Shown here: positions 1 to 10,876 of the stretch, one piece after another
Layout of the letters: every line of letters starts with the position of its first letter
How positions within the stretch are numbered: the stretch's first letter is position 1
From: Dactylellina haptotyla
Lineage: Eukaryota; Ascomycota; Orbiliomycetes; Orbiliales; Orbiliaceae
Reading direction: 5' to 3'
Length of the DNA stretch: 64,000 nt
Assembly: GCA_031310005.1 (NCBI GenBank)
Contig: CM062379.1
Location: 1,116,001 to 1,180,000, forward strand
Translations under genes and position numbers: made by a program
Notes under the pieces: model-generated
Seen by the model: only the letters and a program-made list of their open reading frames with translations
Databases searched by the model: none
Told to the model about the DNA's origin: nothing

Positions 1-658
1 TGAAAGAATAGCACCCGATCCGGTTGCTAAGCCCCTGCCCGACTATCTCTCTCTCAGGCCCGTCCCTCTTATCCAACCTATTTTAATCTAACAAATATAC
101 TAGAAAACTTAATCTGTTATCTTCACAAGATCCCCTACCGAGATATACTTTTATACTTGACACTTCCAAGATCTTGGGGTCCTTCGATTCGATTGTTTAG
201 CCCGATCCCAAGCACGCCTCGTGTCAACTCCGGCTTGGTCTTATTGTTGTTGTTGTTGTGCACCCGCCATCCGTTTCGATACACCCGCCTCATCACAAGA
301 TCCCTTCGTCGGACCACACTCCACTAACGCTCACTACTCTCGTTCACGTTGGACATCTCCGGGCCGGGACCATATGACTTCTGATTCCTAAGACTTCCGG
401 TTTTCCTGCTCTCGCCTGGCTCTCCAGGTTACTTCCCCGCGGAATACGGCTTTCTTCTGTTTCTTTATATACCATCTACGTTTCAGAACTCCTACGGCAG
501 GTTAGTATAACACCACCCCTTTCATAGATGGCGTTAACATCTCGAAACACACACCTAACCTCTCCCAAATGAATATAGAATATATACACTAGTCGTAAAC
601 CCTCCTTACCCTGCCTGATCGGCATTCTGCCGTGGCATACCTCTACAAACAGACAACT
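1..658. other. Intergenic region upstream of the CLC gene
   Basis: No gene is supported here. Reading frames are short and lack recognisable domains. A short TTG microsatellite lies near 241-257. The last 150 bases before the ATG at 659 are the likely promoter and leader of the CLC gene. The frame of the first exon opens upstream at a GTG (632), but the first in-frame ATG is at 659. Confidence 0.6.
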
Positions 659-3407
659 ATGGCTTCCTCGGATGCCAGATCGATCAGATCTGTCAAATCC
701 GCAAAAAACATTCAGATAGCGGAGGAAGAAAACACCGAATCTTTTAGAAGAAGCCGGCCGTCGTTACGAATACAACCGTCCGAACCTGACGAAACATCCT
801 CCCTCCTCGGTAGCATCACAGAAACGCGGAGTCGGTCCTATAGAACAGCACCTGTCACGCCCAGAACCACTGCATCCCACCCTCGAATTACCAGACAACA
901 GTCTGCTGCATCGCCCACACTATTACGTAATAATAGAACACAGTCCTTTATTCAAAGACTCAATACTGCCCTCACACGAATCGAAGACCAGGGCTCAGAG
1001 TGGGCCATTGCCACAGACCAGGCGTATCATAAGCAGTGGTACGATCAGGTATATCCCACCTCATGGTGTTCTTGCTGTCTTTACGAATCAAACATCAGCT
1101 AACGGTGACTATTTATCATAGTTTACATCTACCGACTGGGTAAACGATGCCGTCAAAGAAGCCTTCAGACTCAAGGAGCTCCGTGCTCGAAAGGATATCC
1201 GCGGACGACTCATTTTACTATACGATGCTTCTCAGGGCTGGCTTCTAGCTGGAATAGTCGGGGCGCTTACAGCAGCAGTCGCTTTCTTTGTCGATGTTTC
1301 CGAAAGCGTGTTGTACGACCTCAAAGATGGTTATTGTGGCAACGGGTGGTACTTTAGCAGGCGCAAATGTTGTCTTTCAGATATTTCGGAAGAATTTTGC
1401 AGTTCGTGGCACAGCTGGGGCGAGCTTAACCACCAGGAATCCCTCGCCGGAATGCTCAGTGGCTACGCCGTCTTTATTCTTGTGACGATATTCTTCGCAA
1501 TGTGTGCGACGACAATTACCATGGGCACGAGAACAGATCTTCCAACCTCAATCCCGATAACTGCCCTTGATGAAGATCTTGCGAACAGGCATAGAGATGG
1601 GCATGAGCACAAGAAAAACAACCACCCCGTATTAAAGCAATATTATACAGCCGCAGGTAGCGGAGTGGCCGAGGTCAAAGTCATCCTTTCGGGCTTCGTT
1701 ATGCACGGTTATCTCGGTTTCAGAACGCTATTCATGAAAACTATCGGATTGATTCTCAGTGTCGCTTCCGGTATGAGTCTTGGTAAAGAAGGCCCGTACG
1801 TCCACATCGCTACTTGTATTGGAAATATCTGCTGCAGATTGTTCCCCAAGTACAATTTCAACGATGCAAAACGTCGAGAGGTGCTCAGTGCTAGCGCCGC
1901 GGCAGGTGTGGCGGTTGCTTTCGGCGCGCCTCTCGGTGGCGTTCTGTTCAGTTTGGAAGAAGTCAGTTATTACTTCCCTCCGAAGACGCTTTTCAGAACT
2001 TTCTTCTGCTGTATCGTTGCCGCGATGTCTCTCAAGTTCCTCGATCCCTACGGTACCTCGAAAATTGTCATGTTTGAAGTTCGTTATGAAACCAGGTGGC
2101 ACGGGTTCGAGATTATCGCCTTCACCCTCCTGGGAGCTCTTGGTGGACTTTTTGGTGCTCTATTTATCAAAGCTAGTAGATTCTGGGCTACAACATTCAG
2201 AAGGAGAAAGATTATTAAGCAGCATCCAGCTTTGGAAGTCTTCGTTGTTGCCATGATCACTGGTATTATCTGCTATTGGAATCGTTACACTAGGCTTCCT
2301 GTCACCGAGCTTCTCTTCGAGCTCGCAAAACCATGTTCGCGAAATCCGAATGACGACTGGGGTCTCTGTCCCTTGGTTGAAGATATCCCGAAGACTATTA
2401 TGGAACTCACGGTTGCTCTCGCCATTAAGACTTTCCTTACCATTATCACATTCGGTACCAAGGTCCCAGCAGGTGTTTACGTGCCAACCATGGTAATAGG
2501 TGGTATAATCGGCCATATTGTCGGTTTGTCATTCCAATATCTTCATCTTACACAACCAGGTCTGTTCCTCTTCCAGTCTTGTCCCACTGAAGGCCATTTC
2601 CCCTGCATTGTTCCTGGAGTTTACGCTCTAGTCACCGCTGGTGCGGCGATGTGTGGCGTAACGCGACTTTCTGTGACCCTAGTAGTTATCCTTTTCGAGC
2701 TCACTGGCAGCTTGGACTATGTTCTTCCGTTCTCCCTTGCGGTCATGGTTTCCAAATGGGTTTCCGACTGGGTTGAACCCTTGAGCATCTACGATCTATT
2801 GACTGACCTCAACGGCTACCCTTTCCTTGACGCCAAGATAACGCCCATCTTCACAAGCGAACTCAGCGATATCATTTCCAGCCTTCCTAAACAGAGAATC
2901 ATTGATATCTCCAACAGCTCTCTCGTCCCTGCTCAGGATCTGCGACGAAAATTACATTCGTTACAGGCTAGCGGAGAACTCGACGGCGGTCTCCCGATCT
3001 TAAGAGACGGCATTCTGGTTGGACTGATCCCCGCACCAGATCTCGAATACGCTCTCGACGGGCTCAAGAACGAGGCCACAGACCTTTGTCTAATGGCGCC
3101 CGATGACGCACCGTACGATTATGAAAGCGACGACGGTGTCAAATCACTAACCGATTTCACCTCTTACGTTGACCCCGCGCCTGTTGCATTAGAAATCCGA
3201 AGTCCCATGGAGTTAGTTTACGAGTTGTTCGTTAAGCTGGGTACGTCTTCATCATCACTTCATATTATCTTTAGGCACTGATATCTAACTATACACCCAA
3301 TAGGTCTTCGTTTCTTGTGTATTACGCAAGAGGGTCAATTCGCCGGTATGGTGCATAAGAAAGACTTCCTCAAATACCTTAAGGATATGGAGTCATATTC
3401 GCATTAG
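659..3407 (+). CDS. CLC-family chloride channel / Cl-/H+ exchanger with CBS domains
   Basis: Three exons (659-1048, 1122-3240, 3304-3407) give 870 residues. The N-terminal 130 residues are polar and Ser/Arg-rich, hence cytosolic. The core carries CLC signatures: GSGVAEVKV near residue 309, GKEGPYVHIA near 351 with the gating glutamate at about 353, LFSLEEVSYY with the second E near 410 at the place of the proton glutamate of CLC exchangers, and GVYVP near 581. The C-terminal 180 residues fit a CBS-domain pair. Both key glutamates argue for a 2Cl-/H+ exchanger on endomembranes (GEF1/CLC-3 type) rather than a plain channel; that is inference from family knowledge. The serine of the GSG motif fits chloride rather than nitrate selectivity. 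Ala replaces the usual Pro in GSGxP, which I recall from other fungal CLCs. Both introns have GTATAT/GTACGT donors and TAG acceptors. Confidence 0.93.
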
Positions 3408-4037
3408 ATCTATTTTGTTCTCGCATACTTTATATATCATTGTTATTGCATTTTTGTTCATGTTTGACTGAATCGAACTGGTGGGTTGCATGGTTTATAT
3501 ATCAATTTTGCTCTTTTCACTATTTCACAACCCAAAGGATGTTTGGATTTGTTGGTCTACTTAGCGCATTGTTAGAGGAGTTCATTTTTCCGGGAAGTTT
3601 CATCTGGGGAATATCAGTTGTTTCTTTGTATTTTTGTTGCCTGGGTTTATACGCCATACTATACAACTCGCAAGAGAGAGGTTACTTCATCAATTGAGCC
3701 TAGTGATTTTCTAGTTCTTTAGGAATCTAGATCTACCACCTAGCCTATCGCATAAGTGAGAAGTCTTTGTAGACTGTATATTTATCCTTTTAATCGATTT
3801 ATATTGATCCATTAGCTTATTATCATACGCTATTCAAGCGCAGCAGACTGCTGGAATAAAGTACAAGATATAGGATATATATATAAGGAATGTCCGAACA
3901 CCAACCACAAAGCCCACCTATAAATCCATGGCTATAATTCATTAATCATTACAGTTAGCAGCCTCGGACTATCATAACGTCCTTTCTGGCTTCTGTTATA
4001 TATAATAGGTACCCAAAAAGCAAAATCCATCAAAATA
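3408..4037. other. Intergenic region between convergent CLC and GPI-protein genes
   Basis: AT-rich 3' flanks of two converging genes, with TA-rich stretches near 3780-3890 that may serve as polyadenylation signals. An open frame at 3440-3697 is hydrophobic because the sequence is T-rich; no domain is recognisable, so I do not call it. Confidence 0.5.
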
Positions 4038-4604
4038 TTAAAGCAGCATAAGCGCCCCCGCCACAACCATAACCACGCCCACAGGCAGCATATTCGCCAG
4101 AACCCTAACTCCACTAGATTTTGCAACCACGCCATCGAATCGATAAGTGTAAAATGGCAAACTGGTTGAATTGAATATCTTCAGCGTGGGCATGGGTTTA
4201 TCCGTCACCCCTGGCGCCGGCGCGGTGGTAATCTGGCATAAAGCAAAGGTCGTGCCGGTTATTTTACAGTCCGCCTCAGCGTATTTAGTCATATGCGCGG
4301 GTTCGCCCGTGTAATATGTCAACAGCTGGCGGCTCTCGGTCGCGTAGCTGGTGATGTCGATGTAGAAGTTGTTGTCGTAGGTGGTGGCGTATGCGTTGAA
4401 GGCCTTTTTGGCGTTGATGGCCCAGACTATGCTGGCGCCGTTTGTAGTGTATTGCTTTATGCCGGCTTGGACGGTAGAGTGTTCTGCTATCTCAGAGACT
4501 TCGGGCAGGGCTTCGAAGAGGGTTACTGTTATGTTTTCGGCGGACTGAGATGTTGCCGCTTTGAAGAGCGTGGGGAGGATGAGGGTGAGGAATTGGAAGC
4601 GCAT
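4038..4604 (-). CDS. Small secreted, probably GPI-anchored cell-surface protein
   Basis: Single exon, 188 residues. It starts MRFQFLTLILPTLFKAATS, a clear signal peptide, and ends in a hydrophobic stretch (VLANMLPVGVVMVVAGALMLL, last 21 residues) with no polar tail. That is the layout of a GPI-anchor signal: SSG just upstream could hold the omega site. The middle has two N-glycosylation sequons (NIT and NST) and a pair of cysteines in DCKITGTTFALC. A similar C-x-I-x-G-(T/S)-x-x-A-x-C arrangement occurs in the protein at 34352-35059, so the two look like distant members of one fungal cell-wall family. No enzymatic motif is visible. It probably sits at the plasma membrane or wall; its function is unknown. 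Confidence 0.75.
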   Translation of the reverse strand: MRFQFLTLILPTLFKAATSQSAENITVTLFEALPEVSEIAEHSTVQAGIKQYTTNGASIVWAINAKKAFNAYATTYDNNFYIDITSYATESRQLLTYYTGEPAHMTKYAEADCKITGTTFALCQITTAPAPGVTDKPMPTLKIFNSTSLPFYTYRFDGVVAKSSGVRVLANMLPVGVVMVVAGALMLL

Positions 4605-5901
4605 TTTTATTGATTCTTATCTAAAGAGATTATGTTATTATAAGTAGTAGGTGGGATTTGATCTATACTGGACCAACAAATTGAAATATTTGATGTCGTA
4701 CGTGATGTCTTTTATCGTATCTTCGCAATCTTCGTTATCTAAGTCTATGCGTCGTCCATCAAGTAACGAGTACGAGATATCAAAAGAAAAGGGAAAAAAG
4801 CGAAAAGAAAGTAAAAAAGCGGAATCGCTGAACATTTTGTCATCCGGGGAGTCTCACAGAAGGATCGCGGTTCTCAGCTACCCAGCCTAGGAATTTCTGT
4901 TTGGTGCCGTGGTGGTGATGGTGACTTGCATTAAATGTCTTAACCCACATTTTACGAGGGTCAATTGCCAACCTAGGTTGGTAGTTGGAGATAATTCAAC
5001 GTTCGCGAATTGCCCAGCACCAACGAGCTGAACGGGATGCCAGGAAGATCCCTGGGTATAGCACCCGCACGTTATTTTCCTCATGCGCGGCGACTATCTA
5101 AATCATGGAAATACCGTTGCTGATCCGGATTGCGCAGGGGAGAAAAAGAGATGTACCAAGGTCATTTTGCCGAGGCTGTGCTGAGACCGCAATAGGGTCC
5201 TTTTTAGAAGTATTCGATACATGAGTTGCGCGAGTCCTCGCTCACCCTGGGAATGTTCTCCACTTTAGGTGCTCTGTTGGGCCCACTTATTCTTCTCATT
5301 ATTACTTTATGGGTATAACTGGTTTTTGTTAGGTTGGGTATTGCATCATTTTTAGCGGTAGACGAATCTTGAGTCGATGGCTGATAGAGCTCGCGTTCGT
5401 GACGATGAGATGATCCGGAGTTCGGATGGGGTTTAAGTTTAGGACGTGCTACGAACCATGGTATCAAGGTGCTACAAACGTGGGGTGCGCTCTGGCAAAT
5501 CGAGGCCGTATGTCTATGCGAACCTGATGCGGCTAGCTGCATGTATATCGTCAACTGCCACCCGAATGCGGGCGTTTGTCCGGGTTTCCGCAACGATACC
5601 TACTAAGATATCTACAATTTAGTCTCAAATTGAATATAATTCTGGTAAAAATTGTATTGTCTTGCGGCGTGGTAAAATGTTCTGGGAATATGTACCGAAG
5701 AAACAGCTACGCGATAAAAAAATAATGAGGATAGAAAAGGCTATGCTTGACCATGATCATATATCTGATTAAAAAACATCATACAATGAAATGATTACCA
5801 TGAAATCCAAGAGAGAAAAAAAGCTATTATCTCAAAGCAAATATATATATGTAGATATTTATATAGCATGTAAATAGCTATACCTGTCGCCCGTGATCAA
5901 T
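4605..5901. other. Intergenic region with no supported gene
   Basis: This 1.3-kb stretch separates the GPI-type gene start (4604) from the AKR1 stop (5902). The longest frame, 5204-5593 on the minus strand, encodes a low-complexity His/Ser/Pro-rich 129-residue peptide without domain, signal or splice context; I regard it as chance. The part nearest 4605 should hold the promoter of the GPI-type gene. Nothing else was recognised. Confidence 0.5.
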
Positions 5902-8370
5902 CTAAACCTGATCATCACCCGCCACACTTTGATACGCGCCCCCGGCCCCACCGCTGCCTCTCAGCCTAGCCGGTGTCTCATACATTTTGAAATAATCCAC
6001 CTTCTGTCCGCCCAACATGGCTTCCCCACCGTGGCTTCCGCTAAACAGCTCCCCAACGCCTGAACACCAAAAATCTTTACAATTCGTGATAATGCCTCTA
6101 TTCCATGGATTCTGCCGCCGCCTCGATCGGTGCTTGTTGTCTGCAACGCCATCCTTCGCTGTAGCCAAGAAAGTATCGACACCGAGAAGTCGTAGAACTT
6201 TATTCCACACGCCACCACCACTTGGGCCGTGTCTGTGCCCGTGACCATGTCCGTGGCTGTGTCCACCGGGTCGGCTTCCGTGTCCGCCTGGAGCAGTGAT
6301 CAACGGGTCTGGACCCGCACCGCCAGGGTTGAGGCCGACGCCTTCAAGTGATGTTCCACCTCCAGCGATCATGCTGGAAACCATATTCGAAACTTCGTGA
6401 TCGTCGAATCCTTGGTGGACGCTGTGCATATTCTCGTAGGTGGTCTGGCCGCGGAGAACCTGGATGGTTTGGACGATGAACAACATGGATACCCAGGTGA
6501 GTTGCAATCCGGCCCATATACTCATGTACATGGTAAAAGGATCCGCCCAGATGGGCTGGCATAGACCGGCAGGTATGAAGAGACAATTGTCTATGTTGAC
6601 CTCAGGGAGAGCTGAGATATCTAGTAGTCATTCTCATTAGTGTTGACCGTAGGCGTCAATGGGAAACATGCGACTTACGGAAATATGACAGTGCTGTGTA
6701 ACAAATAATACCAAATTCAAGGGTAACAACGTATGCAAGGAATTGTTTATGATTATTCACACCAACGCAGTTGAAAATCCAAGGACAGTGACTAGAAGGC
6801 AATAGTTAGATCACTGCAGTTTCTTGGCTCTCGTAAAACAAGGGCTCGACTTACTGATCGTGCTTTGCCACACATCTCGAACATCTCCTGCAGTGCTTCG
6901 ATCGCAAGGGCATTCTGACCATACAGTGGACGCAGAAATTCCTCTCGTCGTATCTCCACTGGGATATCAGGTCTTGCACAACTTCCTTCTGGTCTTCTCG
7001 AGAGTCTGATAGAGGGACGAAGCCGGGATCTGCTCGCATGGCGAAAGCGTAGAAATATACACAGAGACCAAAGCAAATCATGAATGCAAAGTTGAGTAGG
7101 GGGTGTTTGTCGTAAGTAGCTAGATATCATGTTAATGTTTAGCAAAGCACTCAATAGGGGCCTGGTGACTAATTCTTACAAGGAAATATGGTAGAGAGAT
7201 ATCGTAGGCCGAGCCAAAATGCAGTTGCTGCAAATATCCCACTTAAGAAAGGTGTCTTATGCATTGATTTTTGATTGGGTGCTCCAAATTCTTTGAGCGC
7301 TCTGGTAACGCCCCAGTTCGAGGCGATAAAGATGCCGATAAGTGTGGGTATCGAGAGAATAGCAGGAAATGTCGAGAGCGCCATAAATGCCAGCCATAGC
7401 AACCCAAATGGCAGGAAGAACAGGAATTTCTGCAAGAAGCTCTCCCGGGACTCCGGTACGCTTAGGAAGAATGGTGCGTTGGTGTGCTTTGGGCGTGCTT
7501 CCTTTGTATAACCACACTCCGCCAACGCGTCATGAAAAATGTGAAGCGTTTCCATTTCCTTTGCGGCTTGTAGCGGCGTGTTACCAGTATCAGTCTTGTG
7601 GAATCTGTCGGAACCGTACTCAATGAGCTTCTGGATGCATTGGAAATTGCCCTTGACGAGAGCCCAGTGCAGCGCTGTAAGTTGCTTGTCATCAACTGCG
7701 GCGACGTCGGCGCCCCAGGACAGATATAACTCGACACAGGCTGGAAAGCCTTTGTATGCAGCCCACATCAAAGGCGTGTGACCTTGCGTATCTTTTACAT
7801 CAACGCCGATATTTTGGTGTAATAAGAGAATTATGAGGAAGAGATTGCCGTTGAAGGTAGCGAGGTGGAGAATGTTGTAGCCCTGGCCGTCTGTGATCTG
7901 ATGGTCGGCGCCGTATCGTGTGAGCAGCTCAACGATATAGTAGTGTTTCTCCTGCGCGGCCCACATTGCCGGTGTGGCGACAGACTCGCCGCCGACAGCG
8001 TTGACATCAGCACCAGCTTCTAGAAGCAGCTTACAGACGTTGTACCGGTTGTTTATGGCGGCCCACTACATTTCTCATGATAACGTTAGTCTTGATGCGC
8101 CCTTCCTGCACAGGGAAATTACTGGATCAAACGGGTACTGACATGTAGCGGAGTAATGCCTTCCGGGTCAGCGTAGTTTGCTGATATCTTGCCGGCATCG
8201 AGGAGGGTTCGGATACCCGCCTCGTCGCCTAGCTGCGCCATTCTCATGATATCGGGAGGAGGAGGATTCGAGGGCTGTACGTCAGACAGCTCCATGTCGG
8301 CGTGCTCGCCATCGGTAGTGGACAGAGTCGGCTTCCCTTTCGCAGGGACGGCCGAGCTGACTGGATTCAT
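5902..8370 (-). CDS. AKR1: Palmitoyltransferase AKR1 (ankyrin repeats + DHHC)
   Basis: Five exons (8370-8143, 8065-7180, 7119-6855, 6791-6679, 6620-5902) make 736 residues, the usual AKR1 length. Residues about 45-260 form ankyrin repeats (for example [20 protein letters not shown]). Two membrane segments follow at about 280-325, another lies in [18 protein letters not shown], then the Cys-rich domain ([19 protein letters not shown]) and the catalytic DHHC at 459-462, interrupted by an intron after the first base pair of its His codon. More membrane helices follow. The enzyme S-acylates cytosolic and peripheral membrane proteins, such as Yck-type casein kinases in yeast, at Golgi or vesicle membranes. 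It has DHHC, whereas yeast Akr1 has DHYC. An unusual Gly/His-rich loop lies at about residues 606-628. The start is the first ATG in a long open first exon. Confidence 0.95.
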
Positions 8371-9345
8371 CTGTCAGGTCCGGTAGGAGGGCCGCAAGAC
8401 GGGGTCGAGAGAGTGGTGCGAGATCCGGGTGTGGAGATTTGAGAGGTGTGGAACGAGGTTGTGTAACGAGCGAGTGAGCGGGCGAGCGGTCGGCTGGCGC
8501 GGGACTCGATGGGGGCGCGTGGAACTTTCAACGAAGCGAAATATTAACTGTGGACCATCTCACAGATATCGATCGCAACGGCTGGAAAGATGAAGTTGAG
8601 GACAACAGGACGAGATGCAGAATAGAATACGCAGACATGAAGGAAAAGAAGGAGATGCGGTTAGGGCTCGTGGTGAAATTAGCACTGCAGCTCAGCAGGG
8701 AGGCCCACGCTAAGCATCGACAATGCAATTAGGACGCTTCAGCCTCCGTCCGGGTACCTCTCCCCGGCGTAGCCTGCCACGGATCTAGATAATATAACAC
8801 CCGCTAGTATCTACAGGAAGGCATCCGACTGGAAGACGCCTCAGCTCGCTGCAGCGTCGATGGCGCAGCACCCTCACCGCCTCAACCGAATCGTTGAGGT
8901 TTGTGCTCCGTTGCTTTCCTTACATCGCTCTCTCTTCCGTCCTGTCTGACGACACCGAAAACTTCAAACATCCCATGATCTGGAAACGGAATGATGCGCC
9001 TGGGCAAACTGCCCTCCTCGGCAGGGGTCTCACCAGGGTAGCTGTGCTCTCCTTCGCTCGTCCAGCTGCACTCGTGGCCCCGAGTTTGGGGCTCCTCGCC
9101 TAGTCTGATGGGGCAGGCAACCTGCACGATGTAATCCTGCATTTCGGGTAAAGCATGCCAGCTGCAGTCACCATGGTTCGAGGGTTATAAAAACTGATAT
9201 ATTCTAATTTCAATTTATATTTACCCAGATATCAGCATCGATATGAGATTACCAAGATCACATGCCATCAATCTCCCAACCAAATAAACAAAGAAAGCAA
9301 GCAAAACTCCCACGCAACACATGTAGGGCGTTATATAGTCAATAA
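8371..9345. other. Intergenic region upstream of AKR1
   Basis: Just under 1 kb between the AKR1 start and the 3' end of the F-box-like gene. Bases 8400-8520 are G-rich on the plus strand (GAGCGAGTGAGCGGGCGAGC), typical of a fungal promoter or leader read from the other strand. Short frames at 8528-9142 overlap on both strands and show no domain. No gene is called. Confidence 0.5.
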
Positions 9346-10876
9346 TCAGGTTGATATCTGCATGTCGTCAGGAGGAAATTCGTAGCCCCAGCTTCGCAGC
9401 CTCCAGTTATCCCAAGGAACGCCCCAGAAGTCCAGATCCGGATACACGCCGCCATACGATGAACGCATTTTGAAATTAGGGCGATTCCATGACCTCACTT
9501 CCATCAATCCTGGGTAGTTAACCCTAATCCTCTTGGTCTCCTTAATCTCGGAGAGTTCGAACAGATGGGAATTAAAATACTCCCTCGCATTAACCATATA
9601 TTGACCATATATGAAAGGCGACTGCGGTTGACTGGTGAAGCTCTGACAAAACTTAGTCATCTTATCTATTCTTTCCTGGGGACCATCCCACTCGGATGAA
9701 AACTGGCCATAAGCTGGGGCAGCTGCTATCCATTCTGCTGCATGGTAAGGAAACTCGTGAACCATAAATGCGAAGTACGAGCAATCTTGATGCTCAGCTG
9801 TAGCAAGTGGCGTTGGTCTGTTTGTTGCCCAATCTAGATTGCGCAATTACACATACTGGTGAGCATCTTCAGAAAATAAACTGGGGAAAAAAAGGAAGTT
9901 TCTACCTACTGGCGATTACAAACATATCTTCAAGATCCCCAGTCCACCAAATAGTCATTTTTCTCCAAAGCACCTCAAAAGTAGTCTCCAGTTCGATCGA
10001 CATGTAACTCGTGAGCATCTCGACTAATTTTGAATCCCAATACCCCCAAATTGACTGGAAATATTTTAGAGTAGTCGTCGGGTTCGCAACGCCCGGTTCT
10101 GGCCTGCGCGCGAACACTTTAAAAAGCATCGCTACAGAGAGGCGATACGTACCACGAATCAATCTCTGTTTTTCAGTAGAGGTCATGGGTGGCTCGGTGG
10201 AAGCAGGCTTCGGGTCCTCGACGCCGCTCACCGCATGTAGTAGCCTCGGGTACATACACTTCTGACCGAATTGACGAACAAATCTTAGGACTGCCCGATG
10301 GGTTTCTATAATCTTAGTCTTGGTGCTTTCATCTAGTGGCCAATTCGCCATACAGTCCATTTCGAATATTTCAAAACTCTCAGTATTGCTGCTTCTATCC
10401 TTTTGAGCGTGGATAGCATATAAATATGCGCTACGTATTCCCGTAATATCTTCGTGCGTTAGATATACTTGGAAATTTCTGATCCGCTCCGCAAAATGCG
10501 CGAGGAAAAGACTCTCTTCTTGATATTTCAGAGCGTCTTGGAGTAAAGCACGCTCTATTAGCAGCCTTTTGTTGTGTTGGTATATCCCTCGGAAGGCTCG
10601 CGAGCTGGAAGAGAGGGATATAAAGCCGTCAAAGTCAGCATCTGCCAGTTTTTCAAGGATGATCAACTTGATGTCAACTGGGAAGTTGTCGAGAGGGAGT
10701 TTTATTCCGTCGGATATGGCGCTTGGGGAGCTGTTTCTGCTGTCATTTATACGAGATAGCTTGGCAGATGGAGGCCTGTCCTTAGGGGTTTCAGGACTAC
10801 GAGTATCTGGCGCGCGAGATGACTGCAGCCCCAAAACTCCCCAGAAGGCTTGTTTGAAGTTGATTTGGCCGCTCAT
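9346..10876 (-). CDS. F-box-like domain protein of unknown function
   Basis: Two exons (10876-9910 and 9833-9346; 76-nt intron) give 484 residues. Residues 1-55 are polar and Ser/Pro-rich. Residues about 60-105 (LPLDNFPVDIKLIILEKLAD followed by DFDGFISLSSSSRAFRGIY) match the fungal F-box-like pattern: L-P-x-(D/E)-(I/L) then a helix ending in S-x-x-F-R. The rest is helical and Trp/Tyr-rich, resembling the poorly conserved tails of fungal F-box proteins found in expanded, lineage-specific families. If the F-box is real it would bind Skp1 and direct a substrate to SCF ubiquitin ligase; that is inference. The second exon joins by frame continuity at an ATCTAG acceptor and ends in a Trp-rich segment (FWGVPWDNWRLRSWGYEFPP). 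No partner or substrate can be named. Confidence 0.72.

Noticed and set aside
1728-2516. Antisense and shifted frames within the CLC gene, and similar frames within BUD4, MRH4, CYS4 and DRS2
   Set aside because: Shadows of the conserved coding frame in other phases.
5204-5593. 129-residue minus-strand frame
   Set aside because: Low-complexity His/Ser/Pro composition, no signal, domain or promoter context.
9525-9540. Telomere-like CCCTAA motif
   Set aside because: Single short match within a coding exon; not a telomere repeat or telomerase RNA template.
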